This document shows, in pieces, positions 1-8,118 of a stretch of 38,683 bases of DNA. Position numbers and translations under genes: made by a program. The DNA comes from Alistipes sp. (GTDB lineage: Bacteria; Bacteroidota; Bacteroidia; Bacteroidales; Rikenellaceae): contig JAFOHD010000002.1 in assembly GCA_017421945.1 (NCBI GenBank), positions 1 to 38,683 of the forward strand, written 5' to 3'. Within the stretch, counting starts at the first letter, position 1, and each line of letters opens with the position of its first letter. The notes below the pieces were generated by a model. The model was not told where the DNA came from and ran no database searches. It was given only the letters and a program-made list of their open reading frames with translations.

Positions 1-86
1 AGGTTGTTCACGAAACGAGTAACCTCTACGTCGTTGAACATAGGATCTGGAAGTAGAATTCGCTTTCTTGGCTTAGCTTTTCTCAT
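1..86 (-). CDS. rpsG: 30S ribosomal protein S7, N-terminal part only
   Basis: The gene runs off the left edge, so only about 28 codons are visible. The translated start, [19 protein letters not shown] followed by VEVTRF, matches the N terminus of ribosomal protein S7, which binds the 3' major domain of 16S rRNA and nucleates assembly of the small-subunit head. It lies 36 bases downstream of rpsL on the same strand, the usual str-operon order rpsL-rpsG. The start is the ATG at 86-84. Further str-operon genes such as fusA would be expected beyond the edge. Confidence 0.93.
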   Translation of the reverse strand, partial: MRKAKPRKRILLPDPMFNDVEVTRFVNN

Positions 87-122
87 TTTGTTTAATTAGT
101 TTAATTCTTTAGTAGATCAATT

Positions 123-506
123 TTACTTCTTTGCAGCCTTAGGTCGCTTTGAACCATACTTTGAGCGACGCTGACGACGTCCGTCCACGCCCGCTGAATC
201 GAGAGCACCACGTACTAAGTGATAACGTACACCTGGGAGGTCCTTAACACGACCGCCACGTACCAATACGATTGAGTGCTCCTGCAAGTTGTGACCTTCG
301 CCTGGGATGTAGGCATTGACCTCCTTGCCGTTTGTCAATCTAACACGTGCCACCTTACGCATAGCCGAGTTTGGCTTCTTTGGAGTGGTAGTATATACAC
401 GAGTACATACGCCACGACGCTGTGGACACGCTGCGAGTGCTGGAGACTTACTCTTGTCCTCCATCTTCACTCGACCGTTTCTAACTAGCTGTTGAATTGT
501 TGGCAT
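123..506 (-). CDS. rpsL: 30S ribosomal protein S12
   Basis: This 127-residue protein is full length for bacterial S12, a decoding-centre protein of the small ribosomal subunit. Seen directly are the family signatures [19 protein letters not shown] and [20 protein letters not shown] followed by LPGVRYH. The lysines at the two classical streptomycin-resistance positions (in TPKKPNS and GGRVKDLPG) are wild type, so no S12-based resistance is predicted. The basic C-terminal tail ([12 protein letters not shown]) is typical. It is the first gene of the str operon here and reads into rpsG after 36 bases. Transcription probably starts from the -7 element at 576-583. Confidence 0.98.
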   Translation of the reverse strand: MPTIQQLVRNGRVKMEDKSKSPALAACPQRRGVCTRVYTTTPKKPNSAMRKVARVRLTNGKEVNAYIPGEGHNLQEHSIVLVRGGRVKDLPGVRYHLVRGALDSAGVDGRRQRRSKYGSKRPKAAKK

Positions 507-575
507 CTTAAAACTTGTCCTTTAAATTTTGTTAATTAATTGTTGTTTCGTCTTCAAAAACGTCCAAATCGGCTG

Positions 576-583
576 CAAAGATA
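576..583 (-). promoter_or_regulatory. Bacteroidota -7 element for rpsL
   Basis: On the minus strand the bases read TATCTTTG, a perfect match to the Bacteroidota -7 consensus TAnnTTTG, about 70 bases upstream of the rpsL start. I see no good TTTG box 19 bases upstream, but the DNA just beyond is very AT-rich. The implied leader is about 60 nt. Confidence 0.65.
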
Positions 584-1082
584 ATCAAAATTTTTTAATA
601 ATACTATGTACCAAGCTCTTTTTCCGACTTTTTCGCCATTTTTCAGCCATTTATAATTCTTTTTACTTATAGATTACGAGAAACTATAAGCATTCATTTA
701 TATACTTAAAATTATCGCCATAAATTTCAGCGAGTTACGCTAACAAATTCTCAACATAAGTTCCCTTCGCAAACGAGAGTTATCAACTGCTTTTTAACAA
801 TTTTCATCAAAAGCTCACACTCGTTTTTCCGCCGTAAAAATCGGCAAATTCAGGCAAAAAAGAGGGCTGTTTTTTACGTCCAAAGAGGCAGAAAACACCC
901 CCGCAAAGGAGAAAAAAACGCTCAAAAAATATTCCATTTTAGGGTGGAAATTATGCCGTTATCCTCCTCCCACCCCCTCGCAAAGACCTATATTTAATAA
1001 TAAAATTACCGCCAAGGCATAATTATTTGATAATTATTCCTACCTTTACACCCAAATAACATTAATTTACACTTTTTAGACA
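584..1082. other. Intergenic region between the str operon and the peptidase gene
   Basis: About 500 bases without a credible reading frame separate two divergently transcribed genes. The sequence is clearly more AT-rich than its surroundings. It holds no tRNA, no convincing structured RNA and no extended repeat that I can recognise. The only regulatory signal I can support on the right side is the near-consensus -7 element at 1041-1048. Confidence 0.5.
1041..1048 (+). promoter_or_regulatory. Possible -7 element for the S46 peptidase gene
   Basis: The bases TACCTTTA differ by one from the consensus TAnnTTTG and lie 34 bases upstream of the ATG. A TTTG occurs at 1026-1029, but the spacing of 11 bases is too short for a normal -33 box, so this is a weak call. 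Confidence 0.35.
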
Positions 1083-3170
1083 ATGAAAAAAGCATTATTT
1101 ACACTTGCGGCGGCAATCATTTCACTATCCGCCATGGCTGATGAGGGTATGTGGCTTCTGCCCTATCTTCAGAAGATGAATATCAAGGATATGAAGGCCA
1201 AGGGGTGCAAACTCTCGGCCGAGGATATCTACTCGGTGAACAAATCTTCACTCAAGGACGCTATCGTAATCTTCGGTGGCGGCTGCACCGGAGAGATTGT
1301 ATCGGAGAAGGGTCTTATCTTCACAAACCACCACTGTGGTTACGGCTCTATCCAGGCTCTTTCATCGGTTGAGCACGACTACCTGAAGAACGGCTTTTGG
1401 GCTTCGTCACATGCCGAGGAGCTGCCTTGCCCAGGCTTGAGCGTGCGCTTCGTGCGCTCTATCGAGGACGTGACAGCCGACATTCTGGGCAACGTGCCAT
1501 CGATTGCGGGTGAGCAGGAGCGTCAGAAGATTGTACGCGCCAACATCCAGGCCTTGACCGAGGCAAAGCAGAAGGAGCTGGGCGAAAGCCAGACATACAG
1601 CGTAGTGGAGTTCTTCGGTGGCAACCAGTACTTTGCATTTGTTTACGAGGTTTTCACCGATGTGCGTCTGGTGGGTACTCCTCCATCGTCAATCGGTAAG
1701 TTTGGCGGCGACACCGACAACTGGATGTGGCCACGTCACACAGGCGACTTCTCAATCTTCCGCGTTTATGCCGGCAAGGACAACAAGCCCGCCAACTACT
1801 CAAAGGACAACGTACCCTACAAGGCTCCACGTCATCTTGAAATCTCTATCGATGGCTACAAGAAGGGCGACTTTGCAATGGTGATGGGCTTCCCCGGCTC
1901 AACAACACGTTACATGACTTCGCACGAGATTGACCAGATGCTGGAGGTTGATAATCCACAGCGCATATTCATTCGCGGTGAGCGTCAGGCAATCATCTGG
2001 GAGGCTATGGAGGCAAGTGACGAGATTCGCATCAAGTATGCATCGAAGTATGCCGGCTCGTCGAACTACTGGAAGAACTCTATCGGCATGTCACGCGGTA
2101 TCAAGAAGTTAGGCGTGAAGGCGCAGAAACAGGCGCAGGAGCAGGCATTCCAGAAGTGGGCTGACGCCAACACCCTGCCCGAGGAGGGTTTCATCGATGC
2201 GTTGCCAAAGATGAAGGAGGCTATTGCGAAAATCACACCTGTGGAGGGCACCATGCAGTATCTTCAGGAGGCTATGTTGCGCGGCATTGAGCTTATAAGT
2301 GTAGCACGCACACAGCCATCACGTTACGCAGGATTCTACAAGGATTATGACGCAGAGCTCGACCGCAAGGTGGCAAAGCGCATGATGCAGATTGTACGCG
2401 AGAACATGTCAAAGGAAAATCTGCCATCTGTATTCACCGAGGTAATCGACGCTAAGTTCGGTGGCAACAGCGACGCTTATATTGATTGGCTCTACGACAA
2501 TTCGGTATTCACCTCACTTGAGACGGCTCAGGCTGCAACCGCCGAGCAGAAGAAGGCCGACCCTGCCGTGGCTCTTGCCAACTCTGTGATGGAGGTTTAC
2601 CGCACAGCATATATGGAGTATGTAAAGTATGCTCCAGCCGTGAACGAGGCACACCGTCTCTATGTTGCGGGTCTTATGCGCATGAACCCCGACAAGGCAT
2701 GGTACTCTGATGCCAACTTCACAATCCGCCTTACATATGGTCAGGTGCTGCCTTACAACCCTGCCGACGCTGTGACATACAACTACTTCACAACACTTGA
2801 GGGTGTCATCGCCAAGGAGGACAAGAGCAACCCTCTGGAGTTCACCGTTGAGCCAAAGCTCAAGGAGCTCTACGCAAAGAAGGAGTATGGTCGCTATGCC
2901 GACAAGGATGGCAAGTTGCACGTGGGCTTCCTCGCCAACCTCGACATCACGGGAGGTAACTCGGGTTCACCAATGCTCGACAAAAAGGGCCGCCTGATTG
3001 GCCTTGCATTTGACGGCAACTGGGAGGCTATGTCGGGTGACGTGGCATTCGAGCCAGAGTTGCAGCGTTGCATCGGTGTGGATGTTCGCTACGTGCTGTG
3101 GGTGGTTGATAAGTTCGCCAATTGCCAGCACATCATGTCGGAGCTCGACATCGTGGGCAAGAAGCGATAA
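1083..3170 (+). CDS. S46 family dipeptidyl-peptidase, DPP7-like
   Basis: This 695-residue protein is the usual size for family S46, exported serine exopeptidases that remove dipeptides from peptide N termini in the periplasm or at the cell surface. Residues 1-19 are a signal peptide ending AMA. The chymotrypsin-like triad is readable: His84 in TNHHCGYG, Asp222 in PRHTGDFS and Ser627 in GGNSGSP. Eighteen residues after the serine the sequence is AFDGNWEAMSGD. In this family a glycine there marks DPP7, which prefers hydrophobic P1 residues, while arginine marks DPP11, which prefers acidic ones. DPP7-type specificity is therefore inferred. The gene stands alone, divergent from rpsL, and is closed by the hairpin at 3193-3225. 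Its codon choice suggests strong expression. Confidence 0.93.
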   Translation: MKKALFTLAAAIISLSAMADEGMWLLPYLQKMNIKDMKAKGCKLSAEDIYSVNKSSLKDAIVIFGGGCTGEIVSEKGLIFTNHHCGYGSIQALSSVEHDYLKNGFWASSHAEELPCPGLSVRFVRSIEDVTADILGNVPSIAGEQERQKIVRANIQALTEAKQKELGESQTYSVVEFFGGNQYFAFVYEVFTDVRLVGTPPSSIGKFGGDTDNWMWPRHTGDFSIFRVYAGKDNKPANYSKDNVPYKAPRHLEISIDGYKKGDFAMVMGFPGSTTRYMTSHEIDQMLEVDNPQRIFIRGERQAIIWEAMEASDEIRIKYASKYAGSSNYWKNSIGMSRGIKKLGVKAQKQAQEQAFQKWADANTLPEEGFIDALPKMKEAIAKITPVEGTMQYLQEAMLRGIELISVARTQPSRYAGFYKDYDAELDRKVAKRMMQIVRENMSKENLPSVFTEVIDAKFGGNSDAYIDWLYDNSVFTSLETAQAATAEQKKADPAVALANSVMEVYRTAYMEYVKYAPAVNEAHRLYVAGLMRMNPDKAWYSDANFTIRLTYGQVLPYNPADAVTYNYFTTLEGVIAKEDKSNPLEFTVEPKLKELYAKKEYGRYADKDGKLHVGFLANLDITGGNSGSPMLDKKGRLIGLAFDGNWEAMSGDVAFEPELQRCIGVDVRYVLWVVDKFANCQHIMSELDIVGKKR

Positions 3171-3192
3171 GCGACTCGACAAAAAGAAAAAC

Positions 3193-3225
3193 AAGTGGCT
3201 GCCCCTTTCGGGACAGCCACTTTTG
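3193..3225. terminator. Bidirectional hairpin terminator between convergent genes
   Basis: AAGTGGCTG (3193-3201) pairs with CAGCCACTT (3214-3222), with an inner CCC/GGG after one mismatch. Ts follow on the right and an A-rich stretch lies on the left, so it can serve both the peptidase gene (plus) and the ABC permease gene (minus). Confidence 0.85.
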
Positions 3226-3242
3226 TTTGCAAGGTGTGAAGC

Positions 3243-4556
3243 CTATTGTCTAATCCACGACATAAGCTCCTTGAATGAAGGCTTCTTGCCGTGCATAAAT
3301 ACTCCCACACGATAAATCTTGCCTGCAATCCACGCCATACCCGCAACCGAGAGGTAGAGCAACACCAGCGAGAGGATTATCTCCCACGTAGGTATTCCAA
3401 ACGGTATGCGCGCCATCATCACCACAGGCGAGGTAAAGGGCACCACCGAGCCCCAGAAGGCGAGTGACGAGTCGGGATCGTTAAAGACCGACATAGCAAG
3501 AATCAGGGCAAGGATGATAGGCACGGTGATGGGTGTCTGCAACTGGTTGGCGTCCTGAATGGAATCCACCGCCGAGCCCACAGCTGCGAACATGGCCGAA
3601 TAGAAGAGGAAACCGCCCACAAGGAAGAGTACAAGCCACACAAACATCATCACCAGACGCATGGGGTCGGTAGCGAGCGACACCGCCGACAGCAAATCGG
3701 CATCCATGCCAGCCTGCGCCGAGGTCATGGTGCCCGCCTCAACGGCAGCAACGGTCTGCATCATATCCTCAGGCATGAGTGCAGGCAGCACCGCAGCACT
3801 CAAACCACACACCAGCACCGCCCAGATGGCTATCTGCGTTACGGCCACCGAGGCCACACCCAGAATCTTTCCCATCATAAGGTCGAAAGGTCTGACACTT
3901 GACACCAGCACATCCAGCACACGGCTACCCTTCTCCTCAATGACCGAGGTCATGACCATAGAGCCGTAAATCAGCAGGAACATATAGAGCATCATGCCCA
4001 GCACCAAGCCCAGCAGGTAGGCCACACTCGACGAGGTAGCCTCCTCATCTGTGCCCTCCTCCTGAAGGTCGTTGCGGTAGGTTGTGAGAGTCACATTGGC
4101 CTCAACATCCTTGATTATCTGCTCGAGATTCTCTATCTCGTAACGTTTCAGACGCTCCTGCTCAATAACACGCTCCATCTGCGATGCCAGATTGCTCTCA
4201 AGCGACATCGATGACGAGGAGTTGGTGTAGAGCTTTACGTTGTTAGGGTTGTCGATGATGTCGGCACCTATCCACAGCACGCCAAAGACATCCTCATCGG
4301 CACGAGCCTCCTCCAGCGTGCAGTCACGCTGCGAGAATACAAGCTCCTCATCGCCCGTAAGTTCCGTGGCGAACTTACCACTCTCGTCAAGGAGGATAAG
4401 CTCCTTCTGCTCGCCCTTGGCAAAGAGCATCATAAGCGTAGGGGCTGCCATCAGGCCCAACATCAGTATGGGCATCAAAATGGTCGTAATGATAAACGAC
4501 TTCTTACGTACACGCTCGTTGAACTCACGAGCTACGATTATTCCTATCTTACTCAT
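3243..4556 (-). CDS. ABC-2 type exporter permease (NatB-like)
   Basis: This inner-membrane permease of about 437 residues resembles the NatB/ABC2_membrane_3 family. One hydrophobic segment near residues 20-45 follows a basic start (REFNERVRKKSF). A large soluble, glutamate-rich loop of about 150 residues comes next, then five or so membrane segments in the C-terminal half (for example LGLVLGMMLYMFLLIYGSMV and a stretch ending FLVGGFLFYSAMFAAVG). EEKGSRVLDVLVSSV is typical of the family. I chose the ATG at 4556; an in-frame TTG six bases earlier is possible. The ATPase gene ends 14 bases upstream, so the two form an operon. The substrate is unknown; NatAB exports sodium, but family resemblance alone cannot show that here. 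Confidence 0.88.
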   Translation of the reverse strand: MSKIGIIVAREFNERVRKKSFIITTILMPILMLGLMAAPTLMMLFAKGEQKELILLDESGKFATELTGDEELVFSQRDCTLEEARADEDVFGVLWIGADIIDNPNNVKLYTNSSSSMSLESNLASQMERVIEQERLKRYEIENLEQIIKDVEANVTLTTYRNDLQEEGTDEEATSSSVAYLLGLVLGMMLYMFLLIYGSMVMTSVIEEKGSRVLDVLVSSVRPFDLMMGKILGVASVAVTQIAIWAVLVCGLSAAVLPALMPEDMMQTVAAVEAGTMTSAQAGMDADLLSAVSLATDPMRLVMMFVWLVLFLVGGFLFYSAMFAAVGSAVDSIQDANQLQTPITVPIILALILAMSVFNDPDSSLAFWGSVVPFTSPVVMMARIPFGIPTWEIILSLVLLYLSVAGMAWIAGKIYRVGVFMHGKKPSFKELMSWIRQ

Positions 4557-4570
4557 AATCAATCAAAAAT

Positions 4571-5500
4571 TTACAGTTTACCCTCAACGGCACGGATGAA
4601 TATATCGTTCATGCTGGGAATCATCTCGCGGAACGAGCGCAGCCCGACAGCCTCGTTGGCGGCCGCAATGCTCTCGCGCACGCTCACACCCTCACGCAGA
4701 CGTATGCGCAGCTGGCACAAATCGGAGTCGGCCACAGGCGACTGCTCAAGCACCTCGGCAAAAGGCTCCACAGCTTGGCTGAGCTTGATGCCATCGCCAT
4801 CAAAGACCACCTCAAACTGATTCTCGCCAAAGCGGCGGCGCACCTCGTCGGTAGAGCCCGAAAGGATGTTGCGCGACTTGTTGATGAGCGTTATGTGGTC
4901 GCAAATCTCCTCCACGCTGGCCATGTTGTGTGTTGAGAAGATGACCGTGGCACCCTCGTCCCTCAGACGCAGAATCTCCTGCTTGAGGATGTTGGCATTG
5001 ATGGGGTCGAAGCCCGAGAAGGGCTCATCGAAAATCAGCAACTTGGGCTCGTGCAACACGGTGGTGATGAACTGCACCTTCTGAGCCATACCCTTCGACA
5101 AATCCTCCACCTTGCGGTTCCACCAATCCTGAATACCGAAGCGCACAAACCACTCCTTCAGGCGCGCTATGGCCTCACGGCGTGAAAGACCCTTCAGGCG
5201 TGCAAAGAAGATGGCCTGCTCGCCAACCTTCATCTGCTTGTAGAGACCTCGCTCCTCGGGCAGGTAGCCTATGCTGTAGATGTCGTCATCGGTGATGGGC
5301 TTACCCTGAAACAACACACGGCCCGCATCGGGCAGCGTGATGCGATTAACAACCCTTATCAGGGTACTCTTGCCCGCACCATTGGGGCCCAGCAGACCAT
5401 ATATCGAGCCTGTGGGAACGGCAAGTGACACATCGCTCAGAGCCGTATGCTCGGAGTAACGTTTGGTCACATTCTCAATTTGTAGTATATCCATAATCAT
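4571..5500 (-). CDS. ABC transporter ATP-binding protein (NatA-like, with DUF4162-type tail)
   Basis: This 309-residue ATPase energises the permease encoded just downstream. Readable motifs are Walker A GLLGPNGAGKST, the Q-loop region GYLPEERGLYKQM, signature LSKGMAQKVQ, Walker B LLIFDEPFSGFD and the H-loop STHNM. The last 90 or so residues lie outside the nucleotide-binding fold and match the position of the DUF4162 tail common in Bacteroidota NatA-like proteins. Start choice lies between the ATG at 5500 and an in-frame ATG two codons later. I see no clear -7 element on this strand in the short region shared with the divergent DUF4465 gene. Confidence 0.92.
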   Translation of the reverse strand: MIMDILQIENVTKRYSEHTALSDVSLAVPTGSIYGLLGPNGAGKSTLIRVVNRITLPDAGRVLFQGKPITDDDIYSIGYLPEERGLYKQMKVGEQAIFFARLKGLSRREAIARLKEWFVRFGIQDWWNRKVEDLSKGMAQKVQFITTVLHEPKLLIFDEPFSGFDPINANILKQEILRLRDEGATVIFSTHNMASVEEICDHITLINKSRNILSGSTDEVRRRFGENQFEVVFDGDGIKLSQAVEPFAEVLEQSPVADSDLCQLRIRLREGVSVRESIAAANEAVGLRSFREMIPSMNDIFIRAVEGKL

Positions 5501-5607
5501 TCATGTTTATTTTCAAAGGCTTTTCAACACCTTTTACACATTTGTCGCTAAAAGATGTCATAAAATTACAAAAACACGGCAAAATAATCTATTTCAACAC
5601 CATTTTT

Positions 5608-5638
5608 TTTGACATCCCACCAAAATATAGTAATTTTA
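5608..5638 (+). promoter_or_regulatory. Promoter of the DUF4465-PHP operon
   Basis: TTTG at 5608-5611 and TAATTTTA at 5631-5638 are separated by exactly 19 bases, the usual spacing of Bacteroidota -33 and -7 boxes. The -7 box has one mismatch. Transcription would start near 5644, which makes the ATG at 5662 a better start for the lipoprotein than the ATG at 5647. Confidence 0.6.
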
Positions 5639-5661
5639 CACTATAAATGAAAGTTGGTTTT

Positions 5662-6453
5662 ATGAAGAGAAATATTACAATTTTCGCCCTTGCGCTGCTG
5701 ACTGCGGGCATGGTGGCGTGCGATGAGAACGAGATAGAGCTTACCGTAGGTAAGGTCATTGACTTTGAGTCGGAAGCACTTAATGCCCACGTGGCAACCA
5801 GCCCCTCAACGTGGGAGTTTGTCAAGGAGGGCTACGGCTGGCAAGACCCAGAGAACGCATTGTCGCACAGCGCAATATTCACTCACGACTATGGCTATGC
5901 ACTCTTTGGCGGAGGGTTGGTGCTATCGCGCTACAACACCTCCGACATCAGCAACCACGGCACCTACGAATCCGACCTCTATGTTTACAATGCCAATAGC
6001 ACCTCTGCACAAAGTGGCGGCGGAGCCGAGGGTAGCGACACCTTTCTTGTGGCCTACGGCAACTACGAGCCAGAGGTGGACAACCAGCTCGACATGCGCC
6101 CCTCAATCACATTCACCGACGGCGACCACCGCATACTAAGCTGCAAGGTAAACTCCACATCCTACTTTCTGAACATAGCCCAGAACGGCAATCCCTACTC
6201 GCCTGCGCTCAAGGAGGGTGACCAGATACGCATCTGCGCCACAGGCTACGATGCCGAGGGGCGTGAGGGCAAGAGCGTGGAGCTGACACTCGCACGCAAG
6301 GGTAAGCTCATCAAGGAGTGGACCACGTGGGATATGAAATCGCTGGGCAAGGTCAGAACAGTGAAGTTCAACATCCTCGGCGGCAATACCGACGAGTGGG
6401 GCATGACCACACCAAAGTATTTCGCCATCGACAACATCGTTGTAGAGAAATAA
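5662..6453 (+). CDS. DUF4465-like surface lipoprotein
   Basis: This protein of about 263 residues has a lipoprotein signal (hydrophobic core then GMVAC, modified cysteine at about residue 20). The rest resembles the DUF4465 family of Bacteroidota, beta-sandwich proteins of unknown role: an early VIDFESEALN, a central segment with SDISNHGTYESDLYVYNANS, and a C-terminal TPKYFAIDNIVVE. An in-frame ATG 15 bases upstream exists but would be almost leaderless given the promoter. The PHP phosphoesterase gene follows after 25 bases, so both are probably co-transcribed. A carbohydrate-binding or adhesive role is only a guess from the fold class. Confidence 0.75.
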   Translation: MKRNITIFALALLTAGMVACDENEIELTVGKVIDFESEALNAHVATSPSTWEFVKEGYGWQDPENALSHSAIFTHDYGYALFGGGLVLSRYNTSDISNHGTYESDLYVYNANSTSAQSGGGAEGSDTFLVAYGNYEPEVDNQLDMRPSITFTDGDHRILSCKVNSTSYFLNIAQNGNPYSPALKEGDQIRICATGYDAEGREGKSVELTLARKGKLIKEWTTWDMKSLGKVRTVKFNILGGNTDEWGMTTPKYFAIDNIVVEK

Positions 6454-6478
6454 TGCAAACCTATAAAACAACTTATCG

Positions 6479-7642
6479 ATGAAAAAACTATTTCTTTTTG
6501 CCATAGCATGCGCAACTGTGATGGGCGCATCGGCACAGACCACCTACTACCAGGACAAGGGCAATGTTGACATGTTGCGTTCTGCTGTGTCACATGAAGT
6601 TCTGCGCGAGGAGTTCGTACTTCCCGATGTGAATGGCTACAAGGTGCTGAAGAGCGACCTGCACAGCCACACAATCTACTCCGACGGCTCGGTAACACCC
6701 GAGTATCGTGTGCGTGAGGCGTGGGTTGATGGTCTTGACGTGCTGGCCATCACCGAGCATATCGAGTACCGCCCATGGGAGGGAAAGATGATTTCATACC
6801 TGAAGGGTTACTTCAAGGGCGAGCCCAACAAGGCCGAATCCAATACCATACTCGCCGACCTGAACGTATCGAACAAAGCTGCCATAGCTGCGGCATCGGG
6901 CTACGGCATCACCATCATCCCCGGCGCAGAAATCACACGCGACCAGAACAAGATTGGCCACTACAACGCCCTCTTTGTGAAGGATGTGAACACCATCTAC
7001 GACCCCGACCCAGCAGTATCGATGAAAAAAGCACGCGAGCAGGGTGCGCTCATCATGCACAACCACCCAGGCTGGATTCGCCGCAATGTCGATATCATCG
7101 ACTTCGAGAAGAGAGTTTACGACGAGGGACTGATTGACGGTATTGAGATTATGAACGGTGCAGAGTTCTATCCTCCCGTAGTTACACGCGCCATGGAAAA
7201 GAACTTCTTCATGGCTGCCAACACCGACATCCACGGCACAACAACCATGGACTACGTGGCACAGGGACACCACCGCAACATGACATTCATTCTGGCCAAG
7301 GAGAACACTCTTGAGTCAATCAAGGAGGCTCTGAAGGCCCGTCGCACACTCGCCTACTCATTCGGCACGGTGGCCGGCGAGGAGCAGCTGGTAAAGGATT
7401 TCTTCATGGCGTGCGTTAAGTTTGAAACCTTCAAGATTGACAAGAACGGCAAGCGCACAATGCGCATGATAAACAACACTTCGATGAACTTCATCCTCAA
7501 GTTTGGCGGCAACCCTGTGGAGTTGCGCCCATTCACATCGCGCAACGTGAGCGTAGCCAAGGACAAGGAGCTGGCATTCACCGTGGAGAACATGTGGATT
7601 CCAGGCGATAAGAAGCATCCTACCATCAAGCTAAGATTCTAA
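6479..7642 (+). CDS. Exported PHP-domain metal-dependent phosphoesterase
   Basis: The protein has 387 residues with a signal peptide (1-19, ending GASA). The PHP metal-binding motifs are readable in order: DLHSHTIYSDG (His62, His64, Asp69), ITEHIEYR (Glu93, His94), IIPGAEITRD, MHNHPGW, and NTDIHG. PHP domains hydrolyse phosphoester bonds with two or three metal ions. The export signal places this one in the periplasm and argues against a DNA-polymerase or histidinol-phosphatase role. The C-terminal 100 residues look like a beta-rich add-on. It may belong to the Sb-PDE-like phosphodiesterases often annotated in Bacteroidota, but the substrate cannot be read from sequence. It is second in an operon with the DUF4465 lipoprotein and ends at the hairpin at 7667-7697. 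Confidence 0.85.
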   Translation: MKKLFLFAIACATVMGASAQTTYYQDKGNVDMLRSAVSHEVLREEFVLPDVNGYKVLKSDLHSHTIYSDGSVTPEYRVREAWVDGLDVLAITEHIEYRPWEGKMISYLKGYFKGEPNKAESNTILADLNVSNKAAIAAASGYGITIIPGAEITRDQNKIGHYNALFVKDVNTIYDPDPAVSMKKAREQGALIMHNHPGWIRRNVDIIDFEKRVYDEGLIDGIEIMNGAEFYPPVVTRAMEKNFFMAANTDIHGTTTMDYVAQGHHRNMTFILAKENTLESIKEALKARRTLAYSFGTVAGEEQLVKDFFMACVKFETFKIDKNGKRTMRMINNTSMNFILKFGGNPVELRPFTSRNVSVAKDKELAFTVENMWIPGDKKHPTIKLRF

Positions 7643-7666
7643 CATCTGACTGATATGGTAAAAATG

Positions 7667-7697
7667 AAGGGGTTGTCACATCGACAACCCCTTTTAC
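7667..7697 (+). terminator. Intrinsic terminator after the PHP gene
   Basis: AAGGGGTTGTC (7667-7677) pairs perfectly with GACAACCCCTT (7683-7693) around a five-base loop and is followed by Ts. It lies 24 bases after the PHP stop codon. Confidence 0.9.
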
Positions 7698-7768
7698 TTG
7701 GACAAAAGCCCTGCTCTGCAATATGATGTTTTAACAAATAAGCCTGAAACTCTTGCTGGTAGATAGGC

Positions 7769-7923
7769 AAAAAAAAATGAGGTCTCGGAGGTATTCGACG
7801 CCGAGCGAGCACCGCTCTTTGTCTTAGTGACCTCCTGCGCCACAGAAACGCACTTCACAGGTCACAACCTTCGATAGCCTCAACCAACCTAAAACTACTA
7901 ACCTAAATGAACCTTAAAACTTC
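7769..7923 (-). ncRNA. Candidate stand-alone small RNA, about 155 nt
   Basis: Between two terminators this stretch has no reading frame worth keeping but carries all parts of an independent RNA gene on the minus strand. A perfect -7 box lies at 7936-7929 and a compact hairpin is formed by GTGACCT (7865-7859) and AGGTCAC (7833-7827), extended inside by TGCG/CGCA. A second stem, CTCGG/CCGAG (7805-7801 with 7788-7784), is followed within five bases by nine Ts (7777-7769), a good intrinsic terminator. The 5' part is unstructured and G/U-rich, with AGGTT repeated four times. The size fits a regulatory RNA; a Bacteroidota 6S RNA is one possibility, but I do not recognise the sequence. RNase P, tmRNA and SRP RNA signatures are absent. 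Confidence 0.62.
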
Positions 7924-7928
7924 GAGTG

Positions 7929-7960
7929 CAAAGGTAAGGCGAAAAAATGTTCTGCGCAAG
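7929..7960 (-). promoter_or_regulatory. Promoter of the candidate small RNA
   Basis: On the minus strand TACCTTTG (7936-7929) is a perfect -7 match, with CTTG (7960-7957) 20 bases upstream as a -33-like box. Transcription would start near 7923. Confidence 0.65.
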
Positions 7961-8061
7961 AGTTTTTTAATTTTTTTTGTAATTTTTTAATAAATTTTAA
8001 CATTAACTTAACATTTCGCCGTTTTTCGGCTCAAATCTGCTGATTTTCTCGCATCGCATCA

Positions 8062-8096
8062 TCAAAAAAAAAGGGGCATGGACAAAGCCAAGCCCC
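8062..8096 (-). terminator. Intrinsic terminator of the phosphate transporter gene
   Basis: Read on the minus strand, GGGGC (8096-8092) pairs with GCCCC (8077-8073), extended inside by TGG/CCA after one mismatch, followed by nine Ts. It begins 23 bases after the stop codon. Confidence 0.88.
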
Positions 8097-8118
8097 ATTA
8101 TTGAAATAATACTCGCTG

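Noticed and set aside
276..488. Plus-strand frame opposite rpsL
   Set aside because: A shadow of the ribosomal protein gene.
7769..7923. RNase P RNA, tmRNA or SRP RNA as the identity of the small RNA
   Set aside because: It is too short for RNase P or tmRNA and lacks the conserved cores of all three, including the GGAA-type SRP tip sequence.
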